In this document: piece by piece, positions 27,715 through 36,525 of the stretch
Layout of the letters: each line of letters begins with the position of its first letter
Position numbering within the stretch: the stretch's first letter is position 1
NCBI GenBank assembly: GCA_963754535.1
Contig: CAVWGG010000006.1
Span: 62,001 to 126,000, forward strand
From: RPQJ01 sp963754535
GTDB lineage: Bacteria; Pseudomonadota; Gammaproteobacteria; Steroidobacterales; Steroidobacteraceae
Direction of reading: 5' to 3'
DNA: 64,000 nt
Notes under the pieces: model-generated
What the model was told of the DNA's origin: nothing
The model's database searches: none
Seen by the model: only the letters and a program-made list of their open reading frames with translations
Program-made: the position numbers and the translations under genes

Positions 27715-28846
27715 GGGAATCCTTTCGTTGGCCTCGGGCAGGCGCGAGCGTGAGCAAAGCGAGGCACTCGACGTGATGCGTGCCCGGAAAGAAGTCGAAC
27801 GGGGCGATCGAACACACCTCGTAACCCAGCGCCTCGAACCCGGTGAGATCGCGCGCGAGCGTGCCGGCACTGCACGACAGGTAGGCCAGGCGGTCCGGTC
27901 GCAAATCGTGCGCCAGTGTCTCGAGCAGGAGGGGTTCGAGACCCGAGCGCGGCGGATTCACGTAGCAGGCGCGGCGGGAATGATTGCCGTGACGCCACCA
28001 CTCACGCACCTGCGGCATGCGCTGCTCGCACGTCCCGCGCAGCACGACGGCACCGGGCGCATTGATGCGCGCGCAATCGACCGCCCCGCCGGCGAGTTCG
28101 ACGCCGAACCCTGACGCCCCCGCCTCCATCCATTGCCGCAGCGTGGAGCCGATCCCGCAGTACAGGTCGAGCACCGCCACGCCGGGCGCCGGCGCGAGAT
28201 GCTCACGCGCCAGCGCGACCGACTCGGCATGCAGGTCGGGCAGGAGTTGCTGGAATGCAGCGGGTCCGTGCGCAAGGCCCGCCGGGTCGAGTGAACTCGG
28301 TGCGCCCCAGTCCAGGTACCAACCCGAGCGTGCGAACAACTTGCGGCCGGCGGAGGCATGGCAATGGACCCAGAGTCCTTCGATGCCCGTCGCAGGCAAT
28401 CCGGCACGCAGCGCAGCGAGGCCGGCGGCCTCGTAGTTCCTTGCCTTGACGATCAGGGTCGCCTGCCCGCCCGCGACGTGCAGGTACGCCAGCGGAAAGT
28501 TCGCGTGGGGTGGCAACGTGGCCCGCAGCAGCGCCACGAGCCTGTTCACGCGCGCCGAATGCACGGGACAGTCGTGGATCGGGACCAGCTCGTCGCGCCG
28601 CATCATCCCGAACCGCCAACCCGCCGCTTCGTCGCAGCGAGCGTTCAACGTGACTCGATCGCGATAGCCGTAACGCTGGTCATCGCGCGGCGAGCGCACG
28701 CGTTGCAGCACGGGCCGCCAGCGCTCCAGGACGCGCTGCAGGTAGCCTTCTTTCTGCGCAACGCTCGCGACCATGCCCAGCGTGCGATGACGGCAGCCGC
28801 GGCACTCCGGCTCGCAGCCAGCGGGTAATGTTTGTTGTACGCTCAC
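27701..28846 (-). CDS. RlmC/RlmD-like 23S rRNA (uracil-5)-methyltransferase
   Basis: 381 residues from GTG 28846. The N-terminus has cysteines PAGCEPECRGCRHR and a later IHDCPVH, which fit the [4Fe-4S] ligands of RlmC and RlmD. The SAM-binding motif is VLDLYCGIGSTLRQW, the catalytic region is CYVNPPRSGLEPLL and YLSCSAGTLARDL with the nucleophilic cysteine, and HHVECLALL carries the terminal glutamate base. No TRAM domain precedes the iron-sulphur region, so the layout is nearer RlmC than RlmD. It would methylate C5 of a uridine in 23S rRNA. The target base is not decided by sequence. The start codon is uncertain since no clear ribosome-binding site is seen. Divergent from the dehydratase. Confidence 0.83.
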   Translation of the reverse strand: MSVQQTLPAGCEPECRGCRHRTLGMVASVAQKEGYLQRVLERWRPVLQRVRSPRDDQRYGYRDRVTLNARCDEAAGWRFGMMRRDELVPIHDCPVHSARVNRLVALLRATLPPHANFPLAYLHVAGGQATLIVKARNYEAAGLAALRAGLPATGIEGLWVHCHASAGRKLFARSGWYLDWGAPSSLDPAGLAHGPAAFQQLLPDLHAESVALAREHLAPAPGVAVLDLYCGIGSTLRQWMEAGASGFGVELAGGAVDCARINAPGAVVLRGTCEQRMPQVREWWRHGNHSRRACYVNPPRSGLEPLLLETLAHDLRPDRLAYLSCSAGTLARDLTGFEALGYEVCSIAPFDFFPGTHHVECLALLTLAPARGQRKDSHASL

Positions 28847-28896
28847 GCGTCTATGGTGCGACGATTCGCCGCGCACCGACAGGGGACCCCCGGCCC

Positions 28897-29880
28897 ATGA
28901 CCCGCATTCCCGATTTCGACGACGTCCGCGCCGCCGCACGCCGGCTCGAAGGGCACGCCCGTCGCACCCCGCTGCTCGCGGGTACGCCGCTCGACGAACT
29001 CACCGGCGGACGCATCCTGCTCAAGCTCGAAACGCTGCAGCACACCGGGTCGTTCAAGTTTCGTGGCGCCTGGAACCGGCTGGTGCAGCTGAACGAGATG
29101 GAGCGCGCCGCCGGCGTCGTCGCTTTTTCGTCGGGCAACCACGCCCAGGGAGTGGCCGAGGCCGCCCGGCGTCTCGGTATCCGCGCGACCATCGTGATGC
29201 CGTCCGACGCCCCCCGGATCAAGTTGCAGAACACGCGGGACATGGGCGCGGAGATCGTCGAGTACGACCGGGCAAACGAGAGCCGAGAGCAGATCGCGGC
29301 CAGGCTCGCCACCGAACGGGGCGCGACACTGGTGCCGTCCTACGACGATCCGGACATCATCGCGGGCCAGGGCACGGCCGGACTGGAAATTGCCGAGCAG
29401 GCCGGCGAACTCGGCCTGGCGCTCGACGACGTGGTCGTATGCTGCAGTGGCGGCGGTCTCACGGCAGGAATCGCCATTGCAATTGCGGCGCTGGCGCCGC
29501 AAGCGGGCGTGTGGACAGCCGAGCCGGCGGCGTACGACGATCACCGCCGCTCGCTGGCCGCAGGCCGGCGCCAGCGCAATGATCCGGGCGCGCCGCCATC
29601 GATTTGCGATGCTCTGCTCGCCCCGACCCCCGGTGAACTCACGTTCGCGATCAACCAGCCGCTGCTGCGCGGAGGACTCGCCGTTTCCGACGACGACGTG
29701 CGGCAAGCCATCGTGTTCGCGGCGCGCACGCTGAAGCTCGTCGTCGAGCCCGGCGGCGCCGTGGCGCTTGCAGCCGTGCTCGCCGGCAAGCTCGACGTCC
29801 GCGGACGCACTGTTGCCCTGACGCTGTCAGGTGGCAATATCGAAGACGCGCTGCTCGCCGGACTCCTGTCGACGAACTGA
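28897..29880 (+). CDS. Threonine/serine dehydratase-like PLP enzyme
   Basis: 327 residues, fold type II PLP enzyme without an ACT regulatory domain, so catabolic-type rather than biosynthetic IlvA. The PLP lysine is in LQHTGSFKFRGAWNRL, the substrate loop is AFSSGNHAQGVAEAARRL, and the phosphate-binding glycine loop is CSGGGLTAGIAIA. It deaminates threonine or serine to the 2-oxoacid plus ammonia, or could be a serine racemase; the sequence does not separate these. ATG 28897 is used; an in-frame upstream extension to 28828 overlaps the divergent methyltransferase start. DUF1295 gene follows on the same strand. Confidence 0.87.
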   Translation: MTRIPDFDDVRAAARRLEGHARRTPLLAGTPLDELTGGRILLKLETLQHTGSFKFRGAWNRLVQLNEMERAAGVVAFSSGNHAQGVAEAARRLGIRATIVMPSDAPRIKLQNTRDMGAEIVEYDRANESREQIAARLATERGATLVPSYDDPDIIAGQGTAGLEIAEQAGELGLALDDVVVCCSGGGLTAGIAIAIAALAPQAGVWTAEPAAYDDHRRSLAAGRRQRNDPGAPPSICDALLAPTPGELTFAINQPLLRGGLAVSDDDVRQAIVFAARTLKLVVEPGGAVALAAVLAGKLDVRGRTVALTLSGGNIEDALLAGLLSTN

Positions 29881-29942
29881 CCGCGCCCGCAACCGTACGC
29901 ACTCGTCCTCCGCAAACCAGCACTTCCATCGAGGCCCTCCGC

Positions 29943-30713
29943 ATGCTCCAGACCTGGCTGCACGCCCTGCCCTTCCTGCTCGGCGCAGGGTTCCTGACCT
30001 GGCTCGTGAGCGTCCAGCTCCGCAACGTCACGATCGTCGACACGCTGTGGTCGCTGATGTTCGTGATCGCCGCCTTCAGCTACGCATCGAGCACGATGCC
30101 GCTCGAGCCGCGCGCGCAACTGGTGCTGGTGCTGGTTACGGTCTGGGGACTGCGGCTGGCGATCTACCTCGGGCGGCGCAACTTCGGCCACGAAGAAGAC
30201 CGGCGCTACCAGAAGATCCGCCGCCGCAACGAACCCGGATTCGCGTGGAAGAGCCTGTACCTCGTGTTCGGCCTGCAAGCCGTCCTCGCCTGGGTGATCT
30301 CGCTGCCGCTGCTGGGCGCCATCGCCGGTGACGCGAGCCCCCTCGGCTGGCTCGATTACGCCGGCGCCGCGCTCTGCCTGGTCGGTCTGTACTTCGAGGC
30401 CGTGGGCGATTGGCAACTGACCCGCTTCAAGGCGAATCCGGCCAATGCCGGGCAGGTGATGGACCAGGGGCTGTGGGGCCTCACGCGCCATCCCAATTAC
30501 TTCGGCGACTTCTGTGTCTGGTGGGGCTTCGGCCTCGTGGCGCTCGCGGCGGGCGCCTGGTGGTCGTTGATCGGGCCTGCGCTCATGAGCGTGCTGCTGC
30601 TGCGGGTCTCCGGCGTGACCCTGCTGGAGCGCGACATCGGCAAGCGGCGGCCTGGCTACGCCGAATACATCCGGCGCACCAACGCCTTCTTTCCGGGACC
30701 CCGGCGTCCCTGA
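29943..30713 (+). CDS. DUF1295 (steroid 5-alpha-reductase-like) membrane protein
   Basis: 256 residues with about seven membrane helices. Family features are NVTIVDTLWSLMFVIAAFSY near the N-terminus and the C-terminal block GLWGLTRHPNYFGDFCVWWG with LLERDIGKRRPGYAEYIRRT, which is the signature of DUF1295 and related isoprenylcysteine methyltransferase/steroid reductase-like proteins. The HPNYFG motif is the presumed cofactor or substrate site. The actual reaction in bacteria is not settled; lipid or steroid-like reduction is a guess. It follows the dehydratase by 62 bases and precedes crbS. No anomalies. Confidence 0.85.
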   Translation: MLQTWLHALPFLLGAGFLTWLVSVQLRNVTIVDTLWSLMFVIAAFSYASSTMPLEPRAQLVLVLVTVWGLRLAIYLGRRNFGHEEDRRYQKIRRRNEPGFAWKSLYLVFGLQAVLAWVISLPLLGAIAGDASPLGWLDYAGAALCLVGLYFEAVGDWQLTRFKANPANAGQVMDQGLWGLTRHPNYFGDFCVWWGFGLVALAAGAWWSLIGPALMSVLLLRVSGVTLLERDIGKRRPGYAEYIRRTNAFFPGPRRP

Positions 30714-30787
30714 TGGCCAAGGCTGAGGGGCGACTCGGCCGGTAATTCCCCTTGTCGCGGGGACCTCGCGCTGCCTAGAGTTGCGCG

Positions 30788-33700
30788 ATGGTCTCGGGCT
30801 TCCTGCTCTCCGCACTCGCCATCGGCTACCTGCTGGTGCTGTTCGGCGTCGCGTTCTACGGCGAGCGTCGTTCGGTGTACCCGGGTCACGCGCGACTGCG
30901 GCCGTGGATCTACAGCCTCGCGCTCGGCGTCTACTGCACGACGTGGACGTTTTTCGGTGCCGTGGGCACCGCCGTGCGCGATGGCTGGACGTACGTTCCG
31001 ATCTACCTGGGTCCGGCCCTGGTGCTGCTTTTCGGGATGCCGTTCCTCGAGCGGCTGGTCGCCATCGTCCGCGCCCACAACATCACGTCGATCGCCGACC
31101 TCATTTCGTCCCGCTTCGGCAAGAGCCCGACCCTCGCCGCACTCGTTGCCGTGATCGCCCTGACCGCCGGGGTGCCTTACCTGGCGCTGCAATACAAGGC
31201 CGTCGGCACCAGCATCGACGTGCTCACCGGTGCGACGGGCGCGAACCCCGCGTGGTATGCAGACACCGCGCTGTGGGTGGCGCTGATGATGGCGGCGTTC
31301 GCCATCCTCTTCGGCACGCGCCGACTCGACGCCACCGAGCACCACGAAGGCGTGATGCTGGCCATCGCGTTCGAGTCGATCGTGAAGCTGGTCGCGTTCG
31401 CGTCCGTCGGCGTCTTCGCCCTGCTGCATCTCGACGCAGCTCCGGCGCTCTCCACGACGCAACTCGGCACGCTCGCGCACGCGTTCCCCGCCGATTTCCT
31501 CATGACGACAGCGCTCGCGGCCGCAGCCATCTTCTGCCTGCCGCGACAATTCCTCGCCGGCATCGTCGAATGCGCTGATCTGCATGACCTGCGCACGGCA
31601 CGCATCGTGTTCACCACCTACCTTGCCGCCTTCACTTTGCTGGTCGTGCCGGTGGTGCTGGCCGGCCTGGGTGCAGGGCTAGCGCCGGCGGGCAATCCCG
31701 ATTTCCTGGTGCTCACGCTGCCGATGGCGAGCAACGTCCCATCGCTCGCCATCATCGCTTTCCTCGGCGGCTTGTCGGCCGCGACGGCCATGGTGATCGT
31801 GTCGAGCATCGCGCTCGCCACGATGATCACGAACGACCTCGTGATGCCGGTGCTGTGGCGCAGCCGGTGGCTCAAGCCGACGGAAGGCAGCGACATCGGC
31901 CGTGGCGTGCTGTGGCTGCGCCGCGCCTCGATCCTGCTGCTGGCGATGCTCGCTTATGGTTATCACCGCAACACGGTCGTTCCGGCAAGTCTCGCATCGA
32001 TCGGCCTGCTCGCATTCGCCGCCGTGGCGCAGTTCGCGCCGCCGATCCTCGCCGGACTGTACTGGCGACGCGCCACCCGCAGCGCCGTGTTCTGGGGCCT
32101 CGCGACGGGATTCGTGTTGTGGACCTACACGCTGTTGCTGCCGAATTTCAGCCCCGGTGGACTCTCGGGCGCGGCCAGCCTCGGCGCGAACCGGAACCTG
32201 CGGTTCCTGTACGAATGGTCCCTGCTCGCCCACATGAGTCCGGTCACCAGCGGAGCCTTGCTCGCGCTGACCGGCAACGTCGTGGTCCTGGTCGGGCTGT
32301 CGCTGCTGGGTCGCGTGTCACTGCGTGACCGCATGGCCGCCACCCAGTTCGTGCGCCCCGCCCTGCCCACGTCGACCACGCCGGCCGCGTCGAGCGCAAG
32401 GGTCGGCGACGTGCTTGCGATCGCGGAACGGATCGTCGGCAACGCGGCGGCAGAAGCCTCGCTGCGCGAGCACTTCCTGCAGACGCTGCGTCCGTTGCCC
32501 CGGCACTCGGACCCCGCCGATCGCGGCCTCATGCAGCACATGGAGCGGGTGCTCGCCGGCGCGATCGGTGCGTCGTCGGCTCGGCTCATGTTCACGCATG
32601 CGCTGCGCGGACGCGGTCTCGCAGCCGAGGAAGTCGCCGAACTGCTCGACGAAACCACGCAGGAACTGCGCTTCAGCCGCCAACTGCTGCAGGCGACGAT
32701 GGAAAACGTGGCACAGGGGATTTCGGTGGCCGACAGCGAGGCACGCCTCGTCGCCTGGAACGGCCGCTACCTGGAAATGTTCGATTACCCTCCCGAGATG
32801 GTGCGCGTCGGTCGTCCGGTCGCGGACCTGATCCGCTGGAACGCGCTGCGGGGCGAGTTCGGCGCGACCGATCCCGAGGAGCAGATCCGCAAGCGCATCG
32901 ACAACATGCGGGCCGGCACGCGCTACGTGATCCAGCGCCAGCGCCGCAACGGGCGGGTGTACGAGATGCGTGGCCAGCCGATGCCGGACGGCGGCTACGT
33001 CACGACCTACACCGACATCACGGAATTCAAGCACAACGAGCAGCAACTGCTCGAGGCCAAGCAGACACTCGAGCAGCGCGTGTCCGAACGCACGCAGGCA
33101 CTGTCGATCGCGCTGCAGGCCGAGGCCGCGGCAAAGCTCGCCGCCGAACAGGCCAATGCCACCAAGACGCGGTTCGTCGCCGCCGCGAGCCACGACCTGC
33201 TGCAGCCACTGAACGCCGCCCGCCTGTTTGCCTCCGCGTTGAGCGATGCGCCGACCGACGCTAGCTCCGTGCGCGAGATCGCAGGACGCATCGAAGGCTC
33301 GCTGCGCGCAGCCGAAGAAGTGCTCGACGACATGCTCGACATCGCCCGCCTCGAAAGCGGCTCGATGCGCGCCGAGATTGCCGCGTTCGCCCTCGACGAC
33401 GTCTTCGCGGACCTCGAACGGCAATTCTCCCCGGTCGCAGCGCGACGCAACCTGCGGCTGCACATCCGCCGCACGCGACTGCACGTGCGCAACGATCGCG
33501 TGCTGGTGCGGCGCCTGCTGCAGAACCTGGTGTCCAACGCCTTGCGCTATACGCAGCGCGGCGGCGTGGTCGTTGGCTGCCGGCGGCACGGGGGGCGGGT
33601 CGAGGTGCAGGTCTGGGACACCGGTCCCGGCATCGCCGAGCAGCATCGGAAGGTGATCTTCGATGAATTCCGCGGGCTCGACCGTCCTTCACCCTGGGGC

Positions 33701-34267
33701 GAGAAAGGACTCGGGCTCGGCCTGTCGATCTGCGACCGCATCGCGCGCGTGCTGCAACTCGACCTGAGCCTGCGCTCGGAAGTGGGCCGGGGCTCGATGT
33801 TCAGCGTGCAGCTCGAAGTCACCGCCAGGCCGGCGCCCGCACCCGCACCCGCGAGTGAGCCTGCACCGGCCTCGCCCGCGAGCCTCGTCGGGGGCACGGT
33901 GCTCTGCGTCGACAACGAGGAAGCAATTCTCGACGGCATGCAGACGCTGCTCGAGCGCTGGGGCGTGCGGGTGCTGCGCGCGAGCACGGCCGAGGAAGCC
34001 CGCAGCGCATTCATGCAGCACTCGCCCGACGTCGTTCTGGCGGACTACCGGCTGGGCGATGACGATTGCGACGGGCTGGAACTGCTGCAGTCACTGCGCG
34101 TCGGAGGCGTGTCTTACGCGCCGGCCGCACTCGTGACGGCCGACCACGGCGCAGAAGTCGCGGAGCGCGCCCGCCTGCTCGGCTACAAGGTGCTGCGCAA
34201 ACCGGTGAAGCCTGCCGCCCTGCGCGGTTTGCTGGGCGCACTGCTCGCCACGGCGAGTCGCGGCTAG
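30788..34267 (+). CDS. crbS: SLC5-coupled hybrid sensor histidine kinase (CrbS-like)
   Basis: 1,159 residues. The first 520 or so form a sodium/solute symporter-type module of about 13 membrane helices (WIYSLALGVYCTTWTFFGAV, TSIADLISSRFGKSPTLAAL). A linker, possibly a STAC domain (about 535-625), is followed by a PAS domain (about 635-755), a coiled coil, a HisKA box with phospho-acceptor ASHDLLQPLNAARLF (near 802), a HATPase domain (NLVSNALRY, DTGPGIAE, GLGLGLSICDRI) and a receiver domain (about 1036-1155) with the aspartate in VVLADYRLGDDD. This order is that of CrbS/MxtR, which with CrbR controls acetyl-CoA synthetase and acetate use. crbR is convergent next to it, stops overlapping by four bases. 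Confidence 0.85.
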   Translation: MVSGFLLSALAIGYLLVLFGVAFYGERRSVYPGHARLRPWIYSLALGVYCTTWTFFGAVGTAVRDGWTYVPIYLGPALVLLFGMPFLERLVAIVRAHNITSIADLISSRFGKSPTLAALVAVIALTAGVPYLALQYKAVGTSIDVLTGATGANPAWYADTALWVALMMAAFAILFGTRRLDATEHHEGVMLAIAFESIVKLVAFASVGVFALLHLDAAPALSTTQLGTLAHAFPADFLMTTALAAAAIFCLPRQFLAGIVECADLHDLRTARIVFTTYLAAFTLLVVPVVLAGLGAGLAPAGNPDFLVLTLPMASNVPSLAIIAFLGGLSAATAMVIVSSIALATMITNDLVMPVLWRSRWLKPTEGSDIGRGVLWLRRASILLLAMLAYGYHRNTVVPASLASIGLLAFAAVAQFAPPILAGLYWRRATRSAVFWGLATGFVLWTYTLLLPNFSPGGLSGAASLGANRNLRFLYEWSLLAHMSPVTSGALLALTGNVVVLVGLSLLGRVSLRDRMAATQFVRPALPTSTTPAASSARVGDVLAIAERIVGNAAAEASLREHFLQTLRPLPRHSDPADRGLMQHMERVLAGAIGASSARLMFTHALRGRGLAAEEVAELLDETTQELRFSRQLLQATMENVAQGISVADSEARLVAWNGRYLEMFDYPPEMVRVGRPVADLIRWNALRGEFGATDPEEQIRKRIDNMRAGTRYVIQRQRRNGRVYEMRGQPMPDGGYVTTYTDITEFKHNEQQLLEAKQTLEQRVSERTQALSIALQAEAAAKLAAEQANATKTRFVAAASHDLLQPLNAARLFASALSDAPTDASSVREIAGRIEGSLRAAEEVLDDMLDIARLESGSMRAEIAAFALDDVFADLERQFSPVAARRNLRLHIRRTRLHVRNDRVLVRRLLQNLVSNALRYTQRGGVVVGCRRHGGRVEVQVWDTGPGIAEQHRKVIFDEFRGLDRPSPWGEKGLGLGLSICDRIARVLQLDLSLRSEVGRGSMFSVQLEVTARPAPAPAPASEPAPASPASLVGGTVLCVDNEEAILDGMQTLLERWGVRVLRASTAEEARSAFMQHSPDVVLADYRLGDDDCDGLELLQSLRVGGVSYAPAALVTADHGAEVAERARLLGYKVLRKPVKPAALRGLLGALLATASRG

Positions 34268-34941
34268 TCGAATTCCTCGGGGGGCGGCTTGACGCTTGCG
34301 CGGTCAATGGCGAGGCGGCCCGCCGCGAGCACTGCCTGCGTGCGCGTCGTGACGCCGAGCTTGCGCAGGATCGCCGTGACGTGCGCTTTCACCGTCGCCT
34401 CCGAGACGTCGAGGTCGTAGGCGATCTGCTTGTTGAGCAGGCCTGCACACAGCATGCCGAGCACGCGGAACTGCTGCGGCGTCAGGTCGGCGACGCGGTG
34501 CGCGATTTCAAGCTCTTCGGCGGAGGTGGCCGGGGCACGTGGCGGCTGGTAGCCCGGCGGCGTGTAGATTTCACCGGCCAGCACCGCTTCGATGGCCTTG
34601 CCGATCTGGCCGGCTTCCGTCGACTTCGGGATGAATCCCTGCGCGCCGAAACGCAGGGACGCGGCGATCGTCTGCGGGTCGTCGTCGGCAGAAACGATGA
34701 CGACGGGCAGTTCTGGCCGGCTGCCGCGCACGTGCGCGAGCGCATTGAAGCCGTGCGCACCCGGCATATTGAGGTCGAGCAGCAGCAGGTCCGCGCCCGG
34801 GTTCGCTTCTGCGGCGGCGAGCATCGCTGCCACCGAATCCGCCTCGATGAAACCGACCCCCCGGTCAAGACGGCCGACCGCAGCCTTCATCGCTTCGCGA
34901 AACAGCGGATGGTCGTCGGCGACGATGATCTGACGTGACAT
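34264..34941 (-). CDS. crbR: LuxR-family response regulator (CrbR-like)
   Basis: 225 residues. A receiver domain (1-120) starts MSRQIIVADDHPLFREAMKA and has the phospho-acceptor aspartate in LLLLDLNMPGAHG, then IVSADDD and the lysine of GFIPKST. The LuxR-type helix-turn-helix lies at about 150-210 (LTPQQFRVLGMLCAGLLNKQ, EATVKAHVTAILRKLGV). Pairing with the SLC5-type kinase suggests the CrbS/CrbR (MxtR/ErdR) acetate switch, in which the regulator activates acs. No acs gene is in the window. ATG 34941 begins the receiver homology; the frame continues upstream without similarity. Confidence 0.85.
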   Translation of the reverse strand: MSRQIIVADDHPLFREAMKAAVGRLDRGVGFIEADSVAAMLAAAEANPGADLLLLDLNMPGAHGFNALAHVRGSRPELPVVIVSADDDPQTIAASLRFGAQGFIPKSTEAGQIGKAIEAVLAGEIYTPPGYQPPRAPATSAEELEIAHRVADLTPQQFRVLGMLCAGLLNKQIAYDLDVSEATVKAHVTAILRKLGVTTRTQAVLAAGRLAIDRASVKPPPEEFD

Positions 34942-35070
34942 CGGCCGCCAGATTACACGCGAGACCAGGTCTATCCAACGGTTCTCCCCTGCGACCAAAG
35001 GCGAATACCCATGCGCGCTGCAGCGGCTCACGATCGCCGCATCGCACGACTCATCCGGGGGATTCCGACC

Positions 35071-36480
35071 ATGCCGAACGCCCAGCACCCGCGTCGTCCA
35101 TCCAACGCTCTGCGCCGCTCGATCGCGGTCGCGCTTGGCGTCGCGCTCATCGGCGCATCCACGCTAGCCGGCGCCGAGACAGCGAAGGAGAAGGAGCTCG
35201 AAGCTCGCGTTGCGGAACTCGAGAAGCTCGTCCAGCAACTCGTGGCAGAGAAGAAGGCAGCTCCCACTGCCGCAGGCACAGTCGCGGCCGCACCGGCTGC
35301 GGCACCCGCGAAGCCCGATGCGAAGGCCATCCAGCCGGGCACGATCCTGCCAAACGCAGCCCCCGGCACCAGCTTCGTACTTACGGGCTACGCCAAGGTC
35401 GACGGCATGTGGACAGACACCTCCGACGGGGAGCTCGCGGAAAACACGCCGTCCCGCGACTTCTACGTGCCGGGCGCGACGCCGATAGGCCAGCCGGACG
35501 AGGGCACGGACTTCGACGCACATGCGAAGCAGACGCGCATCAACTTTGGCACGGACACCATCCTCGCCGGCGGCGACAAACTCTCGACCCGGTTCGAGAT
35601 CGACTTCTTCGGCTCGGCCACGGGCAACCAACGGATCACGAACACCTATGCGCCCGTCCTGCGCCACGCGTACGTGCAGTGGCGCGAGTGGCTGGTCGGA
35701 CAGACCTGGTCGAACTTCCAGGATGTCGCGGCACTGCCCGACTCCGTGGACTTCATCGGCTCGACGGACGGCACGGTGTTCGTGCGGCAGCCGCAGGTCC
35801 GCTACACCAAGGGCGGGTTCTCGCTCTCGGTCGAGAATCCGCAGACCACCATGACGCCGTTCGGCGGCCCGGCCGATCCCAACTCGACGGCCTGGATCCT
35901 CGAGACCGACGACAGCTCCATCCCGGACCTCACCGCCCGCTACGCCTGGAAGGGCTCGTGGGGCCACGTCGCCGTCGCAGGCCTCGCGCGCGAACTCAAG
36001 TACGAGCGAACGGCCACCAGTACGCTGGCCGCGATCGATGCGAGCACCTGGTCGATGGCCGGCAGCCTGTCGGGCAAGTTCATGATCGGCAAGGACGACA
36101 TCCGCTTCATGCTGCTGGGCGGCAACCTCGGCCGCTACGTCGGCCTGAACTTCACGACGGATGCGGTGCTCACCAGCAACGCCGGCAATGCCGACCTCGA
36201 AACGATCGACGGCTTCGCGGGCTCCATCGCATATCGCCACGTGTGGTCCGACAAATGGCGCAGCAACGTCTACTTCGCGATGGGCGACTACGACAACGAC
36301 GTCGATTACACCGGCGGAAGAGTCAATAAGTCGAGCCAGAGCTGGACGTTCAACACCTGGTACACGCCGCTGCCGAAGCTGGACATCGGCGCCGAGTTCC
36401 GCCACGCGGTGCGCGAACTCGAGAATGGAGACGACGGCTCGCTCGACCGGTTGCAGTTCACGACCAGGTATTCGTTCTAG
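35071..36480 (+). CDS. DcaP-like trimeric outer membrane porin
   Basis: 469 residues. A long signal peptide (about 1-36, ending ASTLAGAE) is followed by a short coiled coil (KEKELEARVAELEKLVQQLV), an alanine/proline linker and a beta-barrel that begins SFVLTGYAKVDGMWTD and ends in a terminal phenylalanine (TTRYSF). N-terminal coiled coil plus barrel is the arrangement of DcaP porins, known for dicarboxylate uptake in Acinetobacter. Substrate here is unknown; proximity to CrbS/R hints at organic acids. ATG 35071 is chosen since it starts the signal peptide; the frame is open to 35011. Confidence 0.83.
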   Translation: MPNAQHPRRPSNALRRSIAVALGVALIGASTLAGAETAKEKELEARVAELEKLVQQLVAEKKAAPTAAGTVAAAPAAAPAKPDAKAIQPGTILPNAAPGTSFVLTGYAKVDGMWTDTSDGELAENTPSRDFYVPGATPIGQPDEGTDFDAHAKQTRINFGTDTILAGGDKLSTRFEIDFFGSATGNQRITNTYAPVLRHAYVQWREWLVGQTWSNFQDVAALPDSVDFIGSTDGTVFVRQPQVRYTKGGFSLSVENPQTTMTPFGGPADPNSTAWILETDDSSIPDLTARYAWKGSWGHVAVAGLARELKYERTATSTLAAIDASTWSMAGSLSGKFMIGKDDIRFMLLGGNLGRYVGLNFTTDAVLTSNAGNADLETIDGFAGSIAYRHVWSDKWRSNVYFAMGDYDNDVDYTGGRVNKSSQSWTFNTWYTPLPKLDIGAEFRHAVRELENGDDGSLDRLQFTTRYSF

Positions 36481-36494
36481 CCTGCGTACGACTC

Positions 36495-36525
36495 GCGGCC
36501 GTCAGTCAACGTGACTGGCGGCCGC
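36495..36525. terminator. Bidirectional hairpin between porin and monooxygenase genes
   Basis: A 14-base-pair stem (36495-36508 with 36512-36525, one G-T pair) closes on a three-base loop. A short TTT follows on the plus side. It overlaps the stop codon of the minus-strand monooxygenase gene and sits between two convergent genes, so it probably ends both transcripts. The T-tract is weak. Confidence 0.6.
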
